Below, in pieces: positions 55,817 through 64,000 of a stretch of 64,000 nt of DNA. Source of the DNA: Malaya genurostris (taxonomy: Eukaryota > Arthropoda > Insecta > Diptera > Culicidae). Position numbers and translations under genes: made by a program. The stretch is from positions 1-64,000 of the forward strand of contig NW_026682599.1 of the NCBI RefSeq assembly GCF_030247185.1, given 5' to 3'. Position 1 is the first letter of the stretch. Every line of letters starts with the position of its first letter. Under the pieces are notes generated by a model that ran no database searches, was not told the DNA's origin, and worked only from the letters and a program-made list of their open reading frames with translations.

Positions 55817-58023
55817 GCATCCCAAATTAATCGCACTTTACCTGGTTTTCGAGGATTTTTGACTATCCCTAACGGCAGATACCAGACGCGTATCAGGTCA
55901 GCGACAAGCAACTCATCTTTAGTTGCTAGATGAGCATAACCATTGTTCTGATAGGCAGATAACTGTTCCTGTACGATTTCCTTGAGCAAAGGTTCTCGGG
56001 CCAGTTTCTTCTCCAGGCATTCCAGACGTTTTAGGGCCATGTTGTAACTATCTGGGAGTTCAATATGGTCGAACCTCCACAATAATCCCGTCTCGAATCG
56101 TTTGCCTATGCGAATTGTTGTTTTCTCGAGAATACACTGGGCCCGTTTTTCTTCTTCCGACATAATCACAGGTACCTCTTTAGTCGCGACATCTTCCAGC
56201 GCGAAATAGTCCTTCACCGTGTTATGCAGCTCTTGAGCTACAGTGCAGTCGCAGGAATGACAGTTTACTGTATGCGTTGTATCGTTTGTTGTCTTGCCAC
56301 CGTAGACACACCAACCCAATCTGGTTTTGACAGCTACGGATTCGTAACGTAATCCTTCCTTCGTTCGCAGTGGAACAATCAGATTCAAGTTATTCACTCC
56401 GATCAACAATCTAGGCGTTGCGTTTTCGTAGCTTGCAACTGGAAGCCCTTGGAGATGACGATAACGGTTCATTAATCGTTCAAATGAAACAGTTTGTTTC
56501 GGGAGCGATAACTCTTTCACCGTGCGTGAGTCTTCAACCTTATACTTCGCATTCCCGTTCAACGCCGAGATTGTCAGAATGACCTGCTTAGAAGTGGCTT
56601 CCATCCGCGTCACGTTTCCGGTCCACATCAAGCATAAAGGCTTTATGATTCCATCGGCGCCCAATTCGTTTGCTAATTTCTCTTCGATTAGCGTCAGCGA
56701 CGATCCTTCGTCGAGAAAAGCGAACGTGTTAATGACACCATTACTGCCACGCAGCACTACAGGCACTATACGGAACAGGATGGCTTCTTCGAGTATCCTA
56801 TGGGTGAAGTTCCCCGCCGAATGTTGACGACCGTTCAAGGATTGATTGTTTCGCGTCGAATGCAGCAGAGAATGATGCCGATACTGGCATCCCTGGATGC
56901 CACAAGATCCTTTGCTACGACAGCTACGATTGCCGTGCGCGTTCAAGCAGTTTCTGCAAAGTCCATTACTATGCACACACCTCCAACGTTCTTCCAAAGG
57001 CAGCGATTTGAAGACTCCACAGTCTTGGATGCGATGACCCGGCTTCTTACACAAATAGCATAGCTTCTCCGACACAACGTTATTGACTGAGCCGGCAGCA
57101 TGAGCGTTGATTGATCCTCGTGTTCTCTGGCTTGTTTTCTCCAACAGAGGCTTATTCACTTTGGTTATCGTCACTTTACCCACTGATGTCATGACACTAG
57201 ACATAAAACTCGCGAACGTTTTCAAATTGACTTCTCGACAGTTTTTCAAATGCGCACCCCATTCAAATTTAATGTGAGCTGGAAGTATTCCGACAAGCTC
57301 GTTCAGCAGAGATGGATTCGACAAGTGTTCGCGTTGTCCGGCAGCTTCTAAGTGGTCGCAAAGAGTTCGAACTACAATACCAAAGTCAATTAGGGTTTCC
57401 AATTTTTCAGATTTCGGAGCAGCAACAGACCGAACGTTTTCAAGAAGCGCTTCGATTAAAAGTTCAGGCCTTCCGAAAAGAAAATGCAAGTCCTCCAGCA
57501 CATGAGGGACACATTCTGGTAAAATCAGACGACTTTGGACGGCTTGGTATGCGGCGCCTTTCAAACACCGCTGTAAACGTGTTAAATTTTCGGCACTTGA
57601 GTATCCACAAGCAAGCGTAGTTGTCATAAAACTGCTTATGAACACAGGCCAATCGATAGGATTCCCTGAGAAGGGAGGTAAGTCTTTCGTCATCACCTGC
57701 CGGGCTGCTAACTGCGAGGGGGTTGGAACAAATGTAGACATTTTCTGAAGCCGTAGAGGAATCGGGACTGTTCCGAATGAAGGGTTCGGTTGTACATGCT
57801 CTTTACCCACATTCTTCGCCAGCTGCCCTTGAGATTGAGAAGCATAGCTGGTTCGCTGCATTTTACATGCAGGTAGAATTTCAACGTTTCCAAATTGAGC
57901 AATCAATTCAGAAATATTATCATCATTATCATCAAATGAAGGTTGGACTGTCATATTTTTATTAACGAGTGGTGGCTTACCTGCGCCTACGGAGGGTAAA
58001 GGGTTACCTACAGGTTTGTGCAT
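55777..58023 (-). pseudogene. BEL gag-protease-partial RT, unit B
   Basis: 748 residues, identical to unit A up to KPGKVRLIWDA with a few substitutions (for example Ser for Pro in GLRYE.VAV). It then reads VKLQLSLKLNLN from the LTR fragment and stops. No RT catalytic residues. It could still yield Gag and protease. Confidence 0.9.
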
Positions 58024-58114
58024 TCCTTTAGCTGGATCAAAGATGTTCGCCTTAGGAACCGCACCGGATTGGATACGCTTGTTATAAGCAGCTGGAGCGG
58101 GGCCACTTTGTTGG

Positions 58115-58726
58115 TTAACTGGTTAACTGGTTGGTTAACGGGTGTTTCAGTGGGCTCGAAATTTGCCTAGTCTGAAATATCACGTTCCTACCGGGATTGT
58201 TGTCTTCAGTGATCTGGTCAACATGGGATGTTGATAGCGGCATTGACAGCGAGGCTGTTGATAGATCGCCTACTGCTGGATCAGCGCATTTTTCCATCCA
58301 TTGACGAACCTGGTTCAAGCTTTGTCGCTTGCTAATCCGGCTGTGGTTCATACTTTCTTCCTCGCATTCCAACTGTGCCTTCCGTAGTTGAAACACTTCA
58401 TCAAGATGACGTTTTTCTGCTTCCATTGATTGTTTTTCCAGTGCTCGTTTCGCTTCCAATTCTTCCAATTGTAGCGCTAAACGAGCGGCTCTAGTGGTAG
58501 AAGATACCGTACGGATGCTTGCATTATCCGGAGCACACTTCCGACACGACCATGGACGTCCTTCGATCGATTCCGATACTCCAGCACACGACATGTGCCA
58601 CCACGTATCGCAGTTATCACACTGCACGAAATTATCAGCACTATCCGGACGTTCGCAATTCACGCAGCTCGATGTAATGTCTTCGGTTGGCGTCTGTGGT
58701 GTATCACAGTTTCTACTCGTTGCCAT
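58115..58726 (-). CDS. BEL PHD-finger leader protein, unit B
   Basis: 203 residues, open. PHD finger at ~19-67 (CVNCERPDS, CDTWWHMSC, WSCRKC), then a basic, Glu-rich coiled coil (EELEAKRALEKQSMEAEKR). Start ATG is 35 nt after the LTR end. PHD fingers at the gag N-terminus are known in BEL elements. The stop may be a frame lesion shared by all units. Confidence 0.8.
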   Translation of the reverse strand: MATSRNCDTPQTPTEDITSSCVNCERPDSADNFVQCDNCDTWWHMSCAGVSESIEGRPWSCRKCAPDNASIRTVSSTTRAARLALQLEELEAKRALEKQSMEAEKRHLDEVFQLRKAQLECEEESMNHSRISKRQSLNQVRQWMEKCADPAVGDLSTASLSMPLSTSHVDQITEDNNPGRNVIFQTRQISSPLKHPLTNQLTS

Positions 58727-58761
58727 ATTACTGATTCGCCAATCGATTTGTCTTAAAGAAA

Positions 58762-58909
58762 TGTTCCGTAGAACAAGAACGCGGGGCGCGTGGGGATCCC
58801 AAAATGCTTTAGCAAATCAAACCACCGTTTTAGTGTAGTTCAATTTTAGCTTTAAGCTGTAATTTATTTTTAATTTAGATTAAGTTTTAGTGATAATTGT
58901 AATTTTACT
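58762..58909 (-). repeat. BEL LTR fragment, unit B/C junction
   Basis: Same 148 bases and same junction as 55669-55816. Confidence 0.92.
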
Positions 58910-61116
58910 GCATCCCAAATTAATCGCACTTTACCTGGTTTTCGAGGATTTTTGACTATCCCTAACGGCAGATACCAGACGCGTATCAGGTCAGCGACAA
59001 GCAACTCATCTTTAGTTGCTAGATGAGCATAACCATTGTTCTGATAGGCAGATAACTGTTCCTGTACGATTTCCTTGAGCAAAGGTTCTCGGGCCAGTTT
59101 CTTCTCCAGGCATTCCAGACGTTTTAGGGCCATGTTGTAACTATCTGGGAGTTCAATATGGTCGAACCTCCACAATAATCCCGTCTCGAATCGTTTGCCT
59201 ATGCGAATTGTTGTTTTCTCGAGAATACACTGGGCCCGTTTTTCTTCTTCCGACATAATCACAGGTACCTCTTTAGTCGCGACATCTTCCAGCGCGAAAT
59301 AGTCCTTCACCGTGTTATGCAGCTCTTGAGCTACAGTGCAGTCGCAGGAATGACAGTTTACTGTATGCGTTGTATCGTTTGTTGTCTTGCCACCGTAGAC
59401 ACACCAACCCAATCTGGTTTTGACAGCTACGGATTCGTAACGTAATCCTTCCTTCGTTCGCAGTGGAACAATCAGATTCAAGTTATTCACTCCGATCAAC
59501 AATCTAGGCGTTGCGTTTTCGTAGCTTGCAACTGGAAGCCCTTGGAGATGACGATAACGGTTCATTAATCGTTCAAATGAAACAGTTTGTTTCGGGAGCG
59601 ATAACTCTTTCACCGTGCGTGAGTCTTCAACCTTATACTTCGCATTCCCGTTCAACGCCGAGATTGTCAGAATGACCTGCTTAGAAGTGGCTTCCATCCG
59701 CGTCACGTTTCCGGTCCACATCAAGCATAAAGGCTTTATGATTCCATCGGCGCCCAATTCGTTTGCTAATTTCTCTTCGATTAGCGTCAGCGACGATCCT
59801 TCGTCGAGAAAAGCGAACGTGTTAATGACACCATTACTGCCACGCAGCACTACAGGCACTATACGGAACAGGATGGCTTCTTCGAGTATCCTATGGGTGA
59901 AGTTCCCCGCCGAATGTTGACGACCGTTCAAGGATTGATTGTTTCGCGTCGAATGCAGCAGAGAATGATGCCGATACTGGCATCCCTGGATGCCACAAGA
60001 TCCTTTGCTACGACAGCTACGATTGCCGTGCGCGTTCAAGCAGTTTCTGCAAAGTCCATTACTATGCACACACCTCCAACGTTCTTCCAAAGGCAGCGAT
60101 TTGAAGACTCCACAGTCTTGGATGCGATGACCCGGCTTCTTACACAAATAGCATAGCTTCTCCGACACAACGTTATTGACTGAGCCGGCAGCATGAGCGT
60201 TGATTGATCCTCGTGTTCTCTGGCTTGTTTTCTCCAACAGAGGCTTATTCACTTTGGTTATCGTCACTTTACCCACTGATGTCATGACACTAGACATAAA
60301 ACTCGCGAACGTTTTCAAATTGACTTCTCGACAGTTTTTCAAATGCGCACCCCATTCAAATTTAATGTGAGCTGGAAGTATTCCGACAAGCTCGTTCAGC
60401 AGAGATGGATTCGACAAGTGTTCGCGTTGTCCGGCAGCTTCTAAGTGGTCGCAAAGAGTTCGAACTACAATACCAAAGTCAATTAGGGTTTCCAATTTTT
60501 CAGATTTCGGAGCAGCAACAGACCGAACGTTTTCAAGAAGCGCTTCGATTAAAAGTTCAGGCCTTCCGAAAAGAAAATGCAAGTCCTCCAGCACATGAGG
60601 GACACATTCTGGTAAAATCAGACGACTTTGGACGGCTTGGTATGCGGCGCCTTTCAAACACCGCTGTAAACGTGTTAAATTTTCGGCACTTGAGTATCCA
60701 CAAGCAAGCGTAGTTGTCATAAAACTGCTTATGAACACAGGCCAATCGATAGGATTCCCTGAGAAGGGAGGTAAGTCTTTCGTCATCACCTGCCGGGCTG
60801 CTAACTGCGAGGGGGTTGGAACAAATGTAGACATTTTCTGAAGCCGTAGAGGAATCGGGACTGTTCCGAATGAAGGGTTCGGTTGTACATGCTCTTTACC
60901 CACATTCTTCGCCAGCTGCCCTTGAGATTGAGAAGCATAGCTGGTTCGCTGCATTTTACATGCAGGTAGAATTTCAACGTTTCCAAATTGAGCAATCAAT
61001 TCAGAAATATTATCATCATTATCATCAAATGAAGGTTGGACTGTCATATTTTTATTAACGAGTGGTGGCTTACCTGCGCCTACGGAGGGTAAAGGGTTAC
61101 CTACAGGTTTGTGCAT
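58870..61116 (-). pseudogene. BEL gag-protease-partial RT, unit C
   Basis: 748 residues, same protein as in unit B; ends in VKLQLSLKLNLN from the junction. Confidence 0.9.
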
Positions 61117-61207
61117 TCCTTTAGCTGGATCAAAGATGTTCGCCTTAGGAACCGCACCGGATTGGATACGCTTGTTATAAGCAGCTGGAGCGGGGCCACT
61201 TTGTTGG

Positions 61208-61819
61208 TTAACTGGTTAACTGGTTGGTTAACGGGTGTTTCAGTGGGCTCGAAATTTGCCTAGTCTGAAATATCACGTTCCTACCGGGATTGTTGTCTTC
61301 AGTGATCTGGTCAACATGGGATGTTGATAGCGGCATTGACAGCGAGGCTGTTGATAGATCGCCTACTGCTGGATCAGCGCATTTTTCCATCCATTGACGA
61401 ACCTGGTTCAAGCTTTGTCGCTTGCTAATCCGGCTGTGGTTCATACTTTCTTCCTCGCATTCCAACTGTGCCTTCCGTAGTTGAAACACTTCATCAAGAT
61501 GACGTTTTTCTGCTTCCATTGATTGTTTTTCCAGTGCTCGTTTCGCTTCCAATTCTTCCAATTGTAGCGCTAAACGAGCGGCTCTAGTGGTAGAAGATAC
61601 CGTACGGATGCTTGCATTATCCGGAGCACACTTCCGACACGACCATGGACGTCCTTCGATCGATTCCGATACTCCAGCACACGACATGTGCCACCACGTA
61701 TCGCAGTTATCACACTGCACGAAATTATCAGCACTATCCGGACGTTCGCAATTCACGCAGCTCGATGTAATGTCTTCGGTTGGCGTCTGTGGTGTATCAC
61801 AGTTTCTACTCGTTGCCAT
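61208..61819 (-). CDS. BEL PHD-finger leader protein, unit C
   Basis: Open 203-residue frame identical to unit B, with the PHD finger and coiled coil intact. Confidence 0.8.
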   Translation of the reverse strand: MATSRNCDTPQTPTEDITSSCVNCERPDSADNFVQCDNCDTWWHMSCAGVSESIEGRPWSCRKCAPDNASIRTVSSTTRAARLALQLEELEAKRALEKQSMEAEKRHLDEVFQLRKAQLECEEESMNHSRISKRQSLNQVRQWMEKCADPAVGDLSTASLSMPLSTSHVDQITEDNNPGRNVIFQTRQISSPLKHPLTNQLTS

Positions 61820-61854
61820 ATTACTGATTCGCCAATCGATTTGTCTTAAAGAAA

Positions 61855-62002
61855 TGTTCCGTAGAACAAGAACGCGGGGCGCGTGGGGATCCCAAAATGC
61901 TTTAGCAAATCAAACCACCGTTTTAGTGTAGTTCAATTTTAGCTTTAAGCTGTAATTTATTTTTAATTTAGATTAAGTTTTAGTGATAATTGTAATTTTA
62001 CT
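61855..62002 (-). repeat. BEL LTR fragment, unit C/D junction
   Basis: Same 148 bases and same junction as in the other units. Confidence 0.92.
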
Positions 62003-63996
62003 GCATCCCAAATTAATCGCACTTTACCTGGTTTTCGAGGATTTTTGACTATCCCTAACGGCAGATACCAGACGCGTATCAGGTCAGCGACAAGCAACTC
62101 ATCTTTAGTTGCTAGATGAGCATAACCATTGTTCTGATAGGCAGATAACTGTTCCTGTACGATTTCCTTGAGCAAAGGTTCTCGGGCCAGTTTCTTCTCC
62201 AGGCATTCCAGACGTTTTAGGGCCATGTTGTAACTATCTGGGAGTTCAATATGGTCGAACCTCCACAATAATCCCGTCTCGAATCGTTTGCCTATGCGAA
62301 TTGTTGTTTTCTCGAGAATACACTGGGCCCGTTTTTCTTCTTCCGACATAATCACAGGTACCTCTTTAGTCGCGACATCTTCCAGCGCGAAATAGTCCTT
62401 CACCGTGTTATGCAGCTCTTGAGCTACAGTGCAGTCGCAGGAATGACAGTTTACTGTATGCGTTGTATCGTTTGTTGTCTTGCCACCGTAGACACACCAA
62501 CCCAATCTGGTTTTGACAGCTACGGGTTCGTAACGTAATCCTTCCTTCGTTCGCAGTGGAACAATCAGATTCAAGTTATTCACTCCGATCAACAATCTAG
62601 GCGTTGCGTTTTCGTAGCTTGCAACTGGAAGCCCTTGGAGATGACGATAACGGTTCATTAATCGTTCAAATGAAACAGTTTGTTTCGGGAGCGATAACTC
62701 TTTCACCGTGCGTGAGTCTTCAACCTTATACTTCGCATTCCCGTTCAACGCCGAGATTGTCAGAATGACCTGCTTAGAAGTGGCTTCCATCCGCGTCACG
62801 TTTCCGGTCCACATCAAGCATAAAGGCTTTATGATTCCATCGGCGCCCAATTCGTTTGCTAATTTCTCTTCGATTAGCGTCAGCGACGATCCTTCGTCGA
62901 GAAAAGCGAACGTGTTAATGACACCATTACTGCCACGCAGCACTACAGGCACTATACGGAACAGGATGGCTTCTTCGAGTATCCTATGGGTGAAGTTCCC
63001 CGCCGAATGTTGACGACCGTTCAAGGATTGATTGTTTCGCGTCGAATGCAGCAGAGAATGATGCCGATACTGGCATCCCTGGATGCCACAAGATCCTTTG
63101 CTACGACAGCTACGATTGCCGTGCGCGTTCAAGCAGTTTCTGCAAAGTCCATTACTATGCACACACCTCCAACGTTCTTCCAAAGGCAGCGATTTGAAGA
63201 CTCCACAGTCTTGGATGCGATGACCCGGCTTCTTACACAAATAGCATAGCTTCTCCGACACAACGTTATTGACTGAGCCGGCAGCATGAGCGTTGATTGA
63301 TCCTCGTGTTCTCTGGCTTGTTTTCTCCAACAGAGGCTTATTCACTTTGGTTATCGTCACTTTACCCACTAATGTCATGACACTAGACATAAAACTCGCG
63401 AACGTTTTCAAATTGACTTCTCGACAGTTTTTCAAAAACGCACCCCATTCAAATTTAATGTGAGCTGGAAGTATTCCGACAAGCTCGTTCAGCAGAGATG
63501 GATTCGACAAGTGTTCGCGTTGTCCGGCAGCTTCTAAGTGGTCGCAAAGAGTTCGAACTACAATACCAAAGTCAATTAGGGTTTCCAATTTTTCAGATTT
63601 CGGAGCAGCAACAGACCGAACGTTTTCAAGAAGCGCTTCGATTAAAAGTTCAGGCCTTCCGAAAAGAAAATGCAAGTCCTCCAGCACATGAGGGACACAT
63701 TCTGGTAAAATCAGACGACTTTGGACGGCTTGGTATGCGGCGCCTTTCAAACACCGCTGTAAACGTGTTAAATTTTCGGCACTTGAGTATCCACAAGCAA
63801 GCGTAGTTGTCATAAAACTGCTTATGAACACAGGCCAATCGATAGGATTCCCTGAGAAGGGAGGTAAGTCTTTCGTCATCACCTGCCGGGCTGCTAACTG
63901 CGAGGGGGTTGGAACAAATGTAGACATTTTCTGAAGCCGTAGAGGAATCGGGACTGTTCCGAATGAAGGGTTCGGTTGTACATGCTCTTTGCCCAC
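61963..63996 (-). pseudogene. BEL gag-protease-partial RT, unit D (partial)
   Basis: 677 residues visible; the gag start lies beyond 64000. Ends in the junction peptide like B and C. The visible MGKEHVQ start at 63996 is internal to gag and not a true start. Confidence 0.88.
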
Positions 63997-64000
63997 ATTC
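62003..64000 (-). mobile_element. BEL tandem unit D, partial (runs off window)
   Basis: Begins with the same junction. It differs from B and C at a few sites (Leu for Ser in SVMT.VGK, Phe for His in EWGA.LKN, and Pro as in unit A). Confidence 0.92.

Larger units (their letters stand above)
55817..58909 (-). mobile_element. BEL tandem unit B (3093 bp)
   Basis: RT start, protease, gag, PHD leader and LTR fragment. Period confirmed by equal spacing of gag starts (54930, 58023, 61116) and leader starts (55633, 58726, 61819). Confidence 0.94.
58910..62002 (-). mobile_element. BEL tandem unit C (3093 bp)
   Basis: Same structure as unit B, nearly base-identical on reading. Confidence 0.94.

Noticed and set aside
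53429..63806. Plus-strand frames repeated at a 3093-base period
   Set aside because: Antisense shadows of the BEL gag-protease units; no motifs of their own.
55816..64000. CRISPR-like or satellite array
   Set aside because: Repeats are 3-kb retroelement units with coding content and no spacers.

Overview
The window looks like a piece of a large, AT-rich, transposon-loaded dipteran genome, most likely a mosquito. Evidence: spliced genes with GT/AG introns, Jockey-, CR1-, RTE- and LOA-type LINEs, Ty3/Gypsy and BEL/Pao LTR elements, a mariner, tRNA-derived SINEs, MITEs, and a histone gene ending in the animal histone stem-loop. There is no operon, CRISPR array or prokaryotic signal.

One host gene frames the window: PIGN (GPI ethanolamine phosphate transferase 1) on the + strand. 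Exon 1 is at 8853-8983 and exon 2 at 44727-44893, and the reading frame joins exactly across a ~35.7 kb intron. Exons 3 and 4 follow at 45234-45610 and 45655-45874. Everything from 8984 to 44726 therefore sits inside PIGN intron 1. A decayed COG4 copy (5860-6655, - strand) and a decayed histone H2A copy with its own promoter and 3' stem-loop (33974-34355, - strand) are the other recognisable host-derived sequences.

Layout: 1-453, possible exon end and a short tandem repeat. 467-5214, full-length Jockey-clade LINE (- strand) with 13-bp target duplications, lying against an RTE relic (5228-5660). 5860-8850, COG4 pseudogene, a possible solo LTR and MITEs. 9140-10287, ORF1-only LINE derivative with 14-bp target duplications. 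11684-17435, young Ty3/Gypsy element with 205-bp LTRs, broken only by a SINE and a 2-base slippage. 17713-23310, TTAA-flanked MITE, MITE cluster, LINE 3' relic, nested TIR elements. 24491-28440, CR1 LINE fragment with two perfect fold-back duplications. 29400-33511 and 34471-40889, two copies of one Jockey family, both joined just downstream of a TATA box; the second carries an intact CR1-like LINE (35399-40371). 40900-44700, mostly featureless intron plus a TIR element. 46400-48319, LINE relics and a damaged mariner. 48320-64000, a BEL/Pao element (- strand) with a LINE in its integrase and with its R/U5-gag-protease part repeated in tandem with a 3093-base period beyond the window edge.

The most interesting points are the BEL tandem array, whose junction falls at a plausible transcription start; the two Jockey insertions at cap sites, one in an H2A divergent promoter; the ORF1-only LINE with its own target duplication; the 239-bp perfect hairpin; and the potentially autonomous nested CR1-like LINE. 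All calls are from reading the sequence; no database search was possible.
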